From Xanthobacteraceae bacterium (lineage in GTDB: Bacteria > Pseudomonadota > Alphaproteobacteria > Rhizobiales > Xanthobacteraceae): DNA of 35,762 bases. Both the position numbers and the translations under genes were made by a program. The notes beneath the pieces are model-generated. The model saw nothing but the letters and a program-made list of their open reading frames with translations. It had not been told where the DNA came from and did no database searches. The DNA is taken from contig JASHOR010000111.1 of NCBI GenBank assembly GCA_030041005.1, positions 1 through 35,762 on the forward strand, read 5' to 3'. Of the stretch, positions 22,815 through 31,400 are shown piece after piece; position 1 is the stretch's first letter; each line of letters begins with the position of its first letter.

Positions 22815-25181
22815 TCAGGCCGCCCGCGGCGCTTTTGGCGCCCGCTGCAGTGCCGCCCAGACCGCCGCAGGCGTTGCCGGCATCGCCAACTGTTCGGTCC
22901 CTATCGCATCGGTGACGGCATTGATCACCGCCGCCGGCGCGGCAATGGCGCCGGCCTCGCCGCAGCCTTTAACGCCGAGCGGATTCGAGGGACACCTGGT
23001 GACAGTCGTATCGACCTTCATGGGCGGCAGATGATCCGCGCGCGGCATGCAATAATCCATCAACGAGCCGGTCAGGAGCTGTCCATCCTTGTCGTAGACC
23101 GCCCCCTCACATAGCGCCTGGCCAACCCCCTGCGCGATGCCGCCGTGGACCTGGCCTTCGACAATCATCGGGTTGACGACCACGCCGAAATCATCGACTG
23201 CCGTCCAAGCCACGATTTCACTGTTGCCGGTGTCCGGATCGACCTCAACCTCGCAGATGTGGCAACCGGCCGGGAATGTGAAATTCTTCGGATCGTAGAA
23301 CGCACCTTCTTTCAGGCCCGGCTCGAGCTCCTGACCGGAAAATTTGTGGGCGATGTAGGCATTGAGAGCAACATCGCCCCAGGCGGCGGATTTGTCGGTG
23401 CCGGCGACGTTGAATTTTCCGTCCTTGAATTCGATGTCGCCTTCGGCGGCTTCGAGCAAATGAGCGGCGACCTTCTTGGCCTTGGCTTCGACCTTATCGA
23501 GCGCTTTGGCCAGCGCCGACATGCCGACAGCGCCGGAGCGCGAACCGTAGGTACCCATGCCGAACTGCACCTTGTCGGTGTCGCCATGCACCACCGAGAC
23601 GTTCTCGATGGGAATGCCGAGCCGATCAGACACGACTTGCGCGAACGTCGTCTCATGACCCTGGCCGTGAGCATGGCATCCGGTGAGGACTTCGACCGAG
23701 CCGGTCGGATTGACTCGCACTTCCGCCGATTCCCACAGGCCTACACCGCAGCCAAGCGAGCCGACCGCTTGCGACGGCGCGATACCGCAGGCCTCGATGT
23801 AGTTTGAAAATCCGATTCCGCGCAGCTTGCCGTTTCGCTCCGACTCGCGCTTGCGCTTGGCGAAACCCTTGTAGTCGGCAATTTCGAGCGCCTTCTTGAG
23901 CGAGGCGCCATAGTCACCGGAATCATAGTTCATGATCACAGGCGTCTGGTGCGGGAAGCTTTTGATGAAATTCCTCTGCCGCAGATCGACCGGATCCTGT
24001 CCCATTTCGCGTGCGCCGACCTCCATCAGTCGTTCGACGACGAACGTTGCCTCGGGCCGGCCAGCGCCGCGATAGGCATCGACCGGCACTGTATTGGTGT
24101 AGACCGCGTCGACCTCGCAATAAATCTGCGGGATCTGGTACTGCCCCGAGAGCAGCGTTGCGTAAAGGTAGGTCGGCACCGAAGAGGAGAAAGTCGACAT
24201 GTAAGCGCCGAGATTGGCGATGGTCTTTGCCCGCAGCGCCAAAACCTTGCCTTCGGCATCGAACGCCATTTCCGCATGGGTGACATGGTCGCGGCCGTGA
24301 GCGTCGGCCAAGAACGCCTCAGAACGTTCAGCAACCCATTTGACCGGGCGGCCGACGCGTTTGGAGGCCCACAGCGCCACCACCTCCTCCGGATAGATGA
24401 AAATCTTCGAACCGAAGCCGCCGCCGACGTCGGGCGCGATCACGCGCAGCTTGTGTTCGGGCGCCATGCCGACAAAAGCCGCGATGACGAGCCGCGCCAC
24501 ATGCGGATTCTGCGTGGTATTCCAGAGCGTAAATGTTCCGGCTCCCGCGTCATATTCGCCGATCGCAGCGCGCGGCTCGATGGCATTGGGCACGAGCCGG
24601 TTGTTGACGAGATCGAGCTTGGTGACGTGCTTGGCCGATTTGAACGCGGCCTCAACCGCGTTGGCGTCGCCGAGGTGCCACTTGTAAATGGTATTATGGG
24701 GAGCCACTTCGTGGATTTGCGGCGCTCCCTGCTTCTGTGCCGCGGCAGGATCCGCGATCGCGGGCAGCACACCATACTCGACTTGGACTTTTTCAGCGGC
24801 ATCGCGCGCCTGCGCCAGAGTTTCGGCAATGACAACCGCAACCGGATCGCCGACGTGGCAGGCTTTGCCGTTGGCCAGCGCCGGGTGCGGCGCCATCTTC
24901 ATCGGCGAGCCATCATCGGAATGAACCATCCAACCGCAGATAAGATTGCCGATCTTGTCGGCGGCGAGCTGCGCACCGGTGAGCACGGCGAGCACGCCGG
25001 GCATGCCCGCGGCCATCTTGGCATCGATCGATTTGATCGCGGCGTGCGCATGCGGCGAGCGGATGAAGTAGCCGAATGCCTGGCCCGGCCGATTGATGTC
25101 GGCGGTATAGTGACCAGTGCCGGTGATAAAACGATGATCTTCCTTGCGACGCACCGCGGCGCCGATACCGGTGATACTCAT
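22815..25181 (-). CDS. coxL: CoxL-like molybdopterin subunit, form II type
   Basis: A 788-residue catalytic subunit of an aerobic CO-dehydrogenase-type molybdenum hydroxylase. The N-terminal half binds the iron-sulfur partner. The cofactor-binding GGGFGSK is at 253-259, and the active-site loop reads AYRGAGR (369-375), the form II signature, rather than AYxCSFR of genuine CO dehydrogenase (form I). Near the C-terminus GVKGCGEAGA supplies the catalytic glutamate (Glu742). The second molybdopterin region includes GCHAHGQGHETTFAQ. Form II enzymes mostly oxidise organic substrates, often aromatic or N-heterocyclic, so CO is unlikely to be the main substrate. GGAGGG stands 7 bases before the ATG. 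Maturation genes (coxDEF, mocA) are not in the window. Confidence 0.92.
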   Translation of the reverse strand: MSITGIGAAVRRKEDHRFITGTGHYTADINRPGQAFGYFIRSPHAHAAIKSIDAKMAAGMPGVLAVLTGAQLAADKIGNLICGWMVHSDDGSPMKMAPHPALANGKACHVGDPVAVVIAETLAQARDAAEKVQVEYGVLPAIADPAAAQKQGAPQIHEVAPHNTIYKWHLGDANAVEAAFKSAKHVTKLDLVNNRLVPNAIEPRAAIGEYDAGAGTFTLWNTTQNPHVARLVIAAFVGMAPEHKLRVIAPDVGGGFGSKIFIYPEEVVALWASKRVGRPVKWVAERSEAFLADAHGRDHVTHAEMAFDAEGKVLALRAKTIANLGAYMSTFSSSVPTYLYATLLSGQYQIPQIYCEVDAVYTNTVPVDAYRGAGRPEATFVVERLMEVGAREMGQDPVDLRQRNFIKSFPHQTPVIMNYDSGDYGASLKKALEIADYKGFAKRKRESERNGKLRGIGFSNYIEACGIAPSQAVGSLGCGVGLWESAEVRVNPTGSVEVLTGCHAHGQGHETTFAQVVSDRLGIPIENVSVVHGDTDKVQFGMGTYGSRSGAVGMSALAKALDKVEAKAKKVAAHLLEAAEGDIEFKDGKFNVAGTDKSAAWGDVALNAYIAHKFSGQELEPGLKEGAFYDPKNFTFPAGCHICEVEVDPDTGNSEIVAWTAVDDFGVVVNPMIVEGQVHGGIAQGVGQALCEGAVYDKDGQLLTGSLMDYCMPRADHLPPMKVDTTVTRCPSNPLGVKGCGEAGAIAAPAAVINAVTDAIGTEQLAMPATPAAVWAALQRAPKAPRAA

Positions 25182-25232
25182 TGCAGTCCCTCCGGCAGTT
25201 TCCTGAATCCCTGCCCTCGTTTCTTTCTTTTC

Positions 25233-25745
25233 CTATTCTGCAGCCTGGCTCGCTGCCGCGCTGCCGCGCATGGCGCGTGCGCCGGCGGCGATGGCTTTGA
25301 CAATATTGTGGTAGCCGGTGCAGCGGCAGATGTTGCCTTCGAGCTCTTCCCGGATCGTGCGATCGTCGAGGTCGTTTCCCTTGCGACGCACAATATCGAC
25401 GGCGGTCATGATCATTCCCGGAGTGCAATAACCGCATTGCAAGCCGTGATTTTCGCGGAATGCCTCCTGCATGGGGTGCAACGGCCCGTCGGGAGCCGCC
25501 AATCCCTCGATTGTGAGTACGTTGGCACCTTCGAGCTGCAGCGCCAGGATTGTGCAGGATTTCACCGCCTTGCCGTTCACATGTACGACGCAGGCACCAC
25601 ATTGCGAAGTGTCGCAGCCGACATGGGTGCCGGTCAGCCGCAGATGTTCGCGCAGCAACTGCACCAGCAGGGTGCGCGGATCGACCTCTGCGGTAACGGG
25701 CTTGCCATTCACCGTCAGGGACACCGCTGCCGCCTTGGCTGCCAT
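25233..25745 (-). CDS. coxS: CoxS-like [2Fe-2S] subunit of a molybdenum hydroxylase
   Basis: A 170-residue small subunit carrying two [2Fe-2S] clusters. The plant-ferredoxin-type cluster uses Cys44, Cys49, Cys52 and Cys64 ([10 protein letters not shown], then SC). The C-terminal cluster uses Cys104, Cys107, Cys140 and Cys142 (CGYC and [10 protein letters not shown]). All eight ligands are present, so the electron path looks intact. AAGGAG lies close before the ATG. It is first of the S-L-M set, with about 50 bases to coxL. A 223-base gap separates it from the coxG-like gene upstream, and may hold a promoter. Confidence 0.93.
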   Translation of the reverse strand: MAAKAAAVSLTVNGKPVTAEVDPRTLLVQLLREHLRLTGTHVGCDTSQCGACVVHVNGKAVKSCTILALQLEGANVLTIEGLAAPDGPLHPMQEAFRENHGLQCGYCTPGMIMTAVDIVRRKGNDLDDRTIREELEGNICRCTGYHNIVKAIAAGARAMRGSAAASQAAE

Positions 25746-25968
25746 TGGGCTTCTCCTTGAAATAAGTGCCGGTTGGACACCCGGATTTTCGCGTCAACCC
25801 GATCGGTTGGCGCCATTCAAGGCCGGAATCGGGCCGAATTTGCCGATTTGCCGCCTTCGAACTGGAATTACTCTGAACCGCAGCCTAGGCGCCGGTCAAG
25901 GGAGTTTCGTGTCACGGGACCGCCGCTGCGCGACCGGGGTGGGCAAATTCGCCATTCGCGCCGCCCGG

Positions 25969-26424
25969 TCACGAGCTCTTCGGATTAACCGCTGCCGCGA
26001 AATTGGCAAAAAAATCGTCAGCGACCTTCTTGGCAGCACCGTTGACGAGGCGCTGACCGAGCTGGGCGAGCTTGCCGCCAATTTGCGCTTCAACGGCATA
26101 GCTGAGCAGGGTGCCGCCGTCCTTGGGTGCCAGCCTAACCGTAGCCCCGCCTCTGGCGAAGCCGGCAACGCCGCCGTCGCCTTGGCCTGAAATCTTGTAG
26201 CCGTTCGGCGGATCGAGGTCGGACAGCGTGACTTTGCCTTTGAACTTGGCCTTTACCGGACCGATCTTGGTGGTCGCCACTGCCTGGAATTCCGTATCCG
26301 AAGTCTTGTCGAGCTGCTCGCAGCCCGGAATGCAGGCTTTGAGCGTGGCGGGATCGTTGAGTTTCTCCCAGACCGTCTGCGGGGGTGCGGCAAGCTGACA
26401 CTCGCCGCTCATCGTCATCGCCAT
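25969..26424 (-). CDS. coxG: CoxG-like carbon monoxide dehydrogenase accessory protein
   Basis: A 151-residue SRPBCC-fold (START-like) protein of the CoxG family. The start at 26424 (MAMTMSGECQLAAPP) is chosen for the AGGGAGAG just upstream; the longer frame adds 48 unrelated residues. It shows VWEKLNDPATLKACIPGCEQL, IGPVKAKFKGKV and the C-terminal GQRLVNGAAKKVADDFFANF, typical of the family. In Oligotropha CoxG has been linked to membrane attachment of CO dehydrogenase. Here it precedes coxSLM on the same strand, and a similar assembly or localisation role is likely. Confidence 0.88.
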   Translation of the reverse strand: MAMTMSGECQLAAPPQTVWEKLNDPATLKACIPGCEQLDKTSDTEFQAVATTKIGPVKAKFKGKVTLSDLDPPNGYKISGQGDGGVAGFARGGATVRLAPKDGGTLLSYAVEAQIGGKLAQLGQRLVNGAAKKVADDFFANFAAAVNPKSS

Positions 26425-26573
26425 CTTGCTCTCCCTGACAAGCTGTCTGCGCGGAACATCGCTTACCGCCCGGCAAGCCGGCTGAAAAGGCCTCCGGCGC
26501 AGGTTTATGCCGATACGATGCCGCGACTTTTGTCGAATTGAATGATTTGGCCTTGCCGCACGCGGCACAAGCG

Positions 26574-27452
26574 TCAGCCCCCACGCTGCCCGCGGAATTC
26601 GTGTGGAGCGATGCCTGTCTGCTGGCGGAAGAAGCGGGCGAAGTGCGACGGATCGGCGAAAGCAAGATCTTCACCGATTTCGTGAATCGGCCGCATCGTA
26701 AACACGAGCTGCCGCTTGGCGTCCGAGAGGACGCGCTGGCGGATCAAGTGGCCGGCCGTTATGCCGGTCGATCGCTTGACGTGATCGTTGAGCCGGTCGA
26801 CGCTCATGCCAAGCTTTTCGGCATAGAATTCGAGCTGTCGCTTTCTGCGGAAGAATTCATCGACCAGTTCGCGCAACCGGGTCACCGTCGCATCGCCCGA
26901 CGGCAGCGTCACGGAGCCGGTGCGCGCGCGGCTCGCCGCGAGCCGCACCACGTCGACGGCGATGAGAGCGAGCAGCCCGCGCATGGCCAGCCGATGGCCT
27001 TTGCGGGCAAGATGGTGTTCCTCGCTCAGTTCCGCGCATAGACGGGATAGGCGCGCCAACTGCGGTCCGTCGGCCAATGGGACGATCGGTTCTGCCGCGA
27101 GAGCCCGCAGCCGCGCCATGGCCTCGTCGGCCTGGCCGGCCATTGCGCCGGCAGCATCCTCGGTAAACGTCAACACCCAACCGGCAGTGACGTTTGGCTC
27201 GAAGCGAAAGCCGTGAGCAATCGTCGCCGGGACCAGGATCGCAGCCGGCGCGGCGAACGGGATATTGACCGCGGCGTCGAAGGTCATCGCACCACAGCCG
27301 CGTTCGATCAGGAGGACCTGAAACAAATTGCGATGGCGGTGGACATGAATGGTCCAATCCCGAGTCGAACCAATAGTCTCGATGTGAATGAAATCACACG
27401 CCTGATCCTCTGGCGGATCGCCGAGACGAAAGAGCGGCAGCACGGTCGACAT
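26574..27452 (-). CDS. AraC-family transcriptional regulator
   Basis: A 292-residue regulator. The N-terminal part (about 20-150) is a cupin-like effector domain with HVHRHRNLFQVLLIERG, typical of the PobR/HpaA-type branch that senses aromatic acids. The C-terminal AraC DNA-binding domain has two helix-turn-helices: LEFYAEKLGMSVDRLNDHVK and IHEIGEDLAFADPSHFARFF, closing with GIAPHEFR. The ATG at 27452 is preferred to a TTG nine codons earlier. It lies between the hpaC-like gene upstream and coxG downstream, all on the same strand, and probably controls one or both. The aromatic-effector suggestion is inference from similarity of form and context. Confidence 0.88.
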   Translation of the reverse strand: MSTVLPLFRLGDPPEDQACDFIHIETIGSTRDWTIHVHRHRNLFQVLLIERGCGAMTFDAAVNIPFAAPAAILVPATIAHGFRFEPNVTAGWVLTFTEDAAGAMAGQADEAMARLRALAAEPIVPLADGPQLARLSRLCAELSEEHHLARKGHRLAMRGLLALIAVDVVRLAASRARTGSVTLPSGDATVTRLRELVDEFFRRKRQLEFYAEKLGMSVDRLNDHVKRSTGITAGHLIRQRVLSDAKRQLVFTMRPIHEIGEDLAFADPSHFARFFRQQTGIAPHEFRGQRGG

Positions 27453-27706
27453 CTCGCGAGCATACGCCTCGTCCGACAAACAAGAAGATCAACCAGCGAA
27501 ATGGAACTCGGCTTTGCACAAAATACACAGCAAAAATCAAAAATCGGCAGCCCAGACAGCACCCAAGAGGTCGAAATCGCGCGGAACGTTAACGGTTGCG
27601 GCCCGGCCGGCCGTGCCTGGTCGGCTTCTCAACACCGCCGACGGGCCTGGGCAGTCCGGTTCCGCCGCTGGGCCGATTGCCGGAGTCCCGGCTTTATCAA
27701 GCCCGC

Positions 27707-28261
27707 TCACACCGGCTTATAGGCACGATCGTGATAGACCAACGCCGGACCGCCGGGGCCGAATCGAACGGCCTCTACGGCGCCGAAGATGACATTGTGC
27801 GACGCCATGGTCTTGATTTCGATTGTGCGGCAGTCGAACGCGACCACGGCTGAGGCGAGAACAGGAGATCCGGTCTTGAGCGTGACCCACTCTCCGACCG
27901 CAAATCGCTCTTCCAAGTGCACGCCGCCTTTCCCGGCAAAAACATCCGCAAGCTTCGATTCGCCCGCCCCGAGCGTATTCACGCAGAAGACGCGGTTTTG
28001 CCAAAGCAGCGGCGCGCTGTTGCTTTTGCGGTTGAGACAAACGAGCAGCATCGCCGGTTGATCGGACACTGAGCAGACCGCCGTCGCGGTAAAGCCGGTC
28101 TTGCCCGCCGGCCCCGCGCTGGTCACCACATGAACCGCAGCGCCGAGCCGGGCCATCGCCTCGCGGAAGACGGGCGGATCGACCGTGACGAGCGGGTCCG
28201 GCGCCACCGCCATGAAGGCGCCGTCCATTGCGTCGTCCGGGCGCTGGTCAATCCAGTTCAT
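27707..28261 (-). CDS. Flavin reductase of a two-component monooxygenase (HpaC-like)
   Basis: A 184-residue FMN-binding split-barrel flavin reductase that supplies reduced FAD or FMN to a partner oxygenase. After about 25 variable residues comes the family block FREAMARLGAAVHVVTS, then GFTATAVCSVSDQPAMLLVC (flavin phosphate site) and the C-terminal VFGAVE-like strand FGAVEAVRF. GAAGG lies before the ATG. Its gene directly follows the HpaB-like oxygenase gene (83 bases between), as in most hpaBC-type pairs. The 254-base stretch that follows before the regulator start has no other gene. Confidence 0.9.
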   Translation of the reverse strand: MNWIDQRPDDAMDGAFMAVAPDPLVTVDPPVFREAMARLGAAVHVVTSAGPAGKTGFTATAVCSVSDQPAMLLVCLNRKSNSAPLLWQNRVFCVNTLGAGESKLADVFAGKGGVHLEERFAVGEWVTLKTGSPVLASAVVAFDCRTIEIKTMASHNVIFGAVEAVRFGPGGPALVYHDRAYKPV

Positions 28262-28344
28262 GTTCCGTCACCTTCAAGATGCGAGGGCCGCTTCGCGGGC
28301 CGCCTCAGGATCGCGGATTGCTTGTTGTCGGACAACACCGTCCG

Positions 28345-29928
28345 TTACTCCGCCGCCCGGCGTTCCTCGGGCAGTCCCGGATAGGCGACATCGTCGGGAT
28401 TGAGCCACGACGGATCGGTCCAGCCGTTTTCGTCGTACTCGGACATGCATTGGTCGGCGAGCGAGGCCATGTGATCGAGCATGCCGGAGGATCGCGCGTT
28501 CCACAGCGCCTGGATGCGAATATCTTCGTGATTGCCCGCATAATTGCGCTCGTAAAGCTCGTGACGGCCGCCAAACTCGGTGCCGACGGCATCCCACAAG
28601 AGCTTCATCACTTTGATGCGGTCGCGGTAATCGATGCCGTGGGAGCCGCGCACATAGCGTTCGAGGTATCGGTCGATCGCCGGATTTTTGAAATCCTTGG
28701 CGGAGGACGGCAGATAGATGAGCGACGAGGCGACGATTTTTTCCACGATTTCCTTGACGCGGCCATAGGCATCGCCGGCGAACACGCGGTAACTGGATCC
28801 CGACTGCAGATTGGGCAGGACCGCGCCGTTCACCCACGGTGTCGGGTTGAGAGCCATGGCGTCGGTCAATCCCCAGAACAGATGGCGCCAGGCGATGATC
28901 TCGCCGAGCATAGCCTGATTGCCGCGGAACTCGTCGGACCCAGCCGCCCGCAGAGCCTTGGCAATGACGCCGACGAGAAAATCGAGCTTTACCGCAAGCC
29001 GGGTGCAGCCCTGGAACTGATAGCCGGCGAGAAAGCCCGATTGCGGAAAGAAGATTTTCAGTTTTTCCAGATCGCGGTGTAACAGTACGTCTTCCCAGGG
29101 AATGAAGACGTTGTCGAACACGAAGATGGCGTCGTTCTCGTCGAAACGCGACGACAGGGGATAGTCGAACGGCGTTCCCATCACGCTTGCCGTCATCTCG
29201 TAAGAGGTGCGGCAAAGCAGCTTGACGCCCGGCGCATTCATCGGCGCGATGAACATCACCGCAAGGTCCGTGTCATGCAGCGGAACGGCCGCATTCTGAC
29301 CGAGGAAATTGTAGTGCGTGAGCGCCGACGAGGTCGCCACAACCTTGGCGCCGGAAACATAAATCCCGGCATCGGTATCCTTTTGTATGGTGATATAGAT
29401 GTCCTTGACTTGGTCGATAGGCTTGGCGCGATCCACTGGCGGATTGACGATCGCGTGATTCATGAACAACACGTGGTCCTGCGTCCGCCGGTACCACGCC
29501 CTGGCATTGTCCGCGAACTTTCCATAGAAGTCGTAGTTGGCGCCGAGCGTATTCATCAACGACGCCTTGTAATCCGGCGAGCGCCCCATCCACCCGTAGG
29601 ACATGCGCGCCCAATAGGCGATCGCGTCACGTTGGGCAATGAGTTCCTCGCGCGAGCGCGCCGCACGGAAGAATTTATGGGTAAAGCCGCTGGAGCCGGT
29701 ATCAGTCGGTACAGTCAGCAACGGCCTGGTCGTGGGATCGTGCAACGCGTCGTATAGTCGCGCTATCGAGCGGGCGGCGTTGCGGAATGCAGGATGGGTG
29801 GTGACATCCTTGACCCGCTCGCCATAAACATAAACCTCGCGGCCGTCACGCAGGCTTTCGAGATATTCCGCGCCGGTGAACGGCCGGCCCTTCTCGGCGA
29901 TGGCGTCCTCGCATTTGACCCGGTTCAT
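28345..29928 (-). CDS. HpaB-family FADH2-dependent aromatic hydroxylase
   Basis: A 527-residue oxygenase of the 4-hydroxyphenylacetate 3-monooxygenase family, about the length of E. coli HpaB (520). It would hydroxylate a phenolic ring using reduced flavin from the HpaC-like partner. The N-terminus MNRVKCEDAIAEKGRPFTGAEYLESL is typical. The substrate/flavin region has YWARMSYGWMGRSPDY (Arg108, Tyr111) and HVLFMNHAIVNPPVDR with His158. The later FDENDAIFVFDNVFIPWEDV is the acyl-CoA-dehydrogenase-like flavin segment. AGGGAG precedes the ATG. Possible substrates include 4-hydroxyphenylacetate, 4-hydroxybenzoate derivatives, phenol or chlorophenols; none can be chosen from sequence. It is divergent from the liv operon. 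Confidence 0.9.
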   Translation of the reverse strand: MNRVKCEDAIAEKGRPFTGAEYLESLRDGREVYVYGERVKDVTTHPAFRNAARSIARLYDALHDPTTRPLLTVPTDTGSSGFTHKFFRAARSREELIAQRDAIAYWARMSYGWMGRSPDYKASLMNTLGANYDFYGKFADNARAWYRRTQDHVLFMNHAIVNPPVDRAKPIDQVKDIYITIQKDTDAGIYVSGAKVVATSSALTHYNFLGQNAAVPLHDTDLAVMFIAPMNAPGVKLLCRTSYEMTASVMGTPFDYPLSSRFDENDAIFVFDNVFIPWEDVLLHRDLEKLKIFFPQSGFLAGYQFQGCTRLAVKLDFLVGVIAKALRAAGSDEFRGNQAMLGEIIAWRHLFWGLTDAMALNPTPWVNGAVLPNLQSGSSYRVFAGDAYGRVKEIVEKIVASSLIYLPSSAKDFKNPAIDRYLERYVRGSHGIDYRDRIKVMKLLWDAVGTEFGGRHELYERNYAGNHEDIRIQALWNARSSGMLDHMASLADQCMSEYDENGWTDPSWLNPDDVAYPGLPEERRAAE

Positions 29929-30478
29929 GAGGGTCTCCCTGATCTTGCTACCGCGGCCTAATGGTTTCCAACATTCACATCCCTTTTCGGCCCGCCATCG
30001 TGCGAATGTCGGAATCTTCGGAATCTACAGGACCACTCGTGTGGCGGTTCAGAAGTCCGCATCATTTCTGCCGCGACCTCGTCATGCGGAGTTCTGAACC
30101 AAAGCCACACTAGATCAATAAGTTGCCAGTGTCCTTCAATGCCGAAGTTCGCAAACGAGGGTGCCGCATAATGATGCGAACTTCGGAATCGGGACACTAG
30201 CAAATATAAGTGCTGGTGGAGCTTTTGGATTTGACATTCGCTTGATGAGCGAGTGCTTGGGGGTAGCGAATCCGCTCCACTAGCCGGCCGCAGCGGCGCA
30301 GGCAAGCGAACGCCCGTGCCGCCTCGGCGCGATTATTGCACATTTAACGGATATCGATGGCGCGGGGCGGCTCGGCGCCCGGCCCGTAGGGGCCAGATAC
30401 GCCGCGTTGCCGCTCCCGCGAGCCCCTGTTAAGACTTTTGGGAGAATCGGCGAAGGGTTCCGATCAAGGATTTGGGTC
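29929..30478. promoter_or_regulatory. Divergent region between hpaB-like gene and liv operon
   Basis: This 550-base gap carries the promoters of both divergent units and repeat copy 4 (30039-30198). Bases 30001-30037 look like a decayed hairpin-B end (TGCGAATGTCGGAATCTTCGGAATC), suggesting a former tandem copy. On the liv side there is TTGACA at 30231-30236 without a convincing -10 partner, and an inverted pair ATTCGCT (30236-30242) and AGCGAAT (30265-30271) that overlaps it and could be an operator. No coding sequence is recognised. Confidence 0.4.
30039..30198 (+). repeat. Double-hairpin dispersed repeat, copy 4
   Basis: The fourth copy, same orientation and exact 160-base length as copies 1 and 2: hairpin A 30039-30110, linker 30111-30127, hairpin B 30128-30198. 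It shares the AAGTCC/GGAGTT stem variant with copy 2, so the two are closer to each other than to copy 3. The outer B end is GGGACACTAG, as in copy 2. It separates the hpaB-like gene from the liv operon. Confidence 0.9.
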
Positions 30479-31396
30479 ATGGACTATTTCGTCCAGCAGA
30501 TCATCAACGGAGTTACCCTCGGTTCGATCTATGGCCTGATTGCCATCGGCTACACGATGGTGTTCGGCATTATCGGCATGGTCAATTTCGCTCATGGCGA
30601 CGTGTTCATGACGTCTGCCTTCATTGCACTGATTACATTCCTGATCCTCACAACTTTGTTCGGCATCACGTCGATTGCGGTCTCGCTGTTCATCATGCTG
30701 ATCACGGCCATGCTCTTCACCTCGCTGATCAACTGGGCGATCGAGCGCATCGCCTATCGGCCGCTGAGGGGCTCGTTTCGTCTGGCACCGCTCATTTCCG
30801 CAATCGGCATGTCGATTTTCCTGTCGAATTTCGTCCAGGTGAGCCAGGGACCGCTCAACAAATCGATACCGCCCATTGTCCAAGGCGAGTTCGTGCTTTT
30901 CCGCCACGCGAGCTATCCGGTCACGCTGTCGTACAAGCAGGTCATTATCTGGGGCATCACGGCGGTGCTGCTCGCGGCATTCTGGTTTCTGGTGGCTCGC
31001 ACACGGCTCGGCCGCGCTCAGCGCGCCTGCGAGCAGGACCAGAAGATGGCGGCCTTGGTCGGGATAGATGTCGACCGCACGATTGCCGCGACTTTCGTGA
31101 TCGCCGCCGCGCTCGCCGCGGTCGCCGGCACCATGTATGTGATGTATTATGGAGTGGTCAGCTTCGCCGATGGCTTCGTGCCTGGCGTCAAGGCTTTCAC
31201 CGCTGCCGTGCTGGGCGGTATCGGCTCGCTGCCCGGCGCGGTGGTGGGCGGCCTCTTGATCGGCCTTATCGAAACCTTGTGGTCGGCCTATTTCTCCATC
31301 GACTACAAGGACGTCGCCGCGTTCTCGGTGCTCGCCATCACTTTGATTTTCCTGCCGCAGGGCTTGTTCGGCCGGCCCGACGTGGAGAAGGTCTAG
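30479..31396 (+). CDS. livH: Branched-chain amino acid-type ABC permease LivH
   Basis: A 305-residue inner-membrane permease with about eight hydrophobic segments, first gene of the liv operon. It starts MDYFVQQIINGVTLGSIYGL, and the next helix with GMVNFAHGDVFM is diagnostic of LivH. The cytosolic coupling segment RRACEQDQ-like RAQRACEQDQKMAALVGI contacts the ATPases, and GGIGSLPGAVVGGLLIG is the C-terminal family motif. The ATG at 30479 is taken because upstream in-frame residues have no family resemblance. The transported compound may be a branched-chain amino acid or, in this context, an aromatic acid. Confidence 0.92.
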   Translation: MDYFVQQIINGVTLGSIYGLIAIGYTMVFGIIGMVNFAHGDVFMTSAFIALITFLILTTLFGITSIAVSLFIMLITAMLFTSLINWAIERIAYRPLRGSFRLAPLISAIGMSIFLSNFVQVSQGPLNKSIPPIVQGEFVLFRHASYPVTLSYKQVIIWGITAVLLAAFWFLVARTRLGRAQRACEQDQKMAALVGIDVDRTIAATFVIAAALAAVAGTMYVMYYGVVSFADGFVPGVKAFTAAVLGGIGSLPGAVVGGLLIGLIETLWSAYFSIDYKDVAAFSVLAITLIFLPQGLFGRPDVEKV

Positions 31397-31400
31397 GGAC

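Noticed and set aside
21981-25745. True carboxydotrophic CO dehydrogenase
   Set aside because: The active-site loop is AYRGAGR, not AYxCSFR, and gene order is S-L-M.
23949-25760. Long 603-codon frame on the plus strand opposite coxL and coxS
   Set aside because: Antisense shadow in GC-rich DNA; the minus-strand frames have full motifs and ribosome-binding sites, and this one has no recognisable domain.
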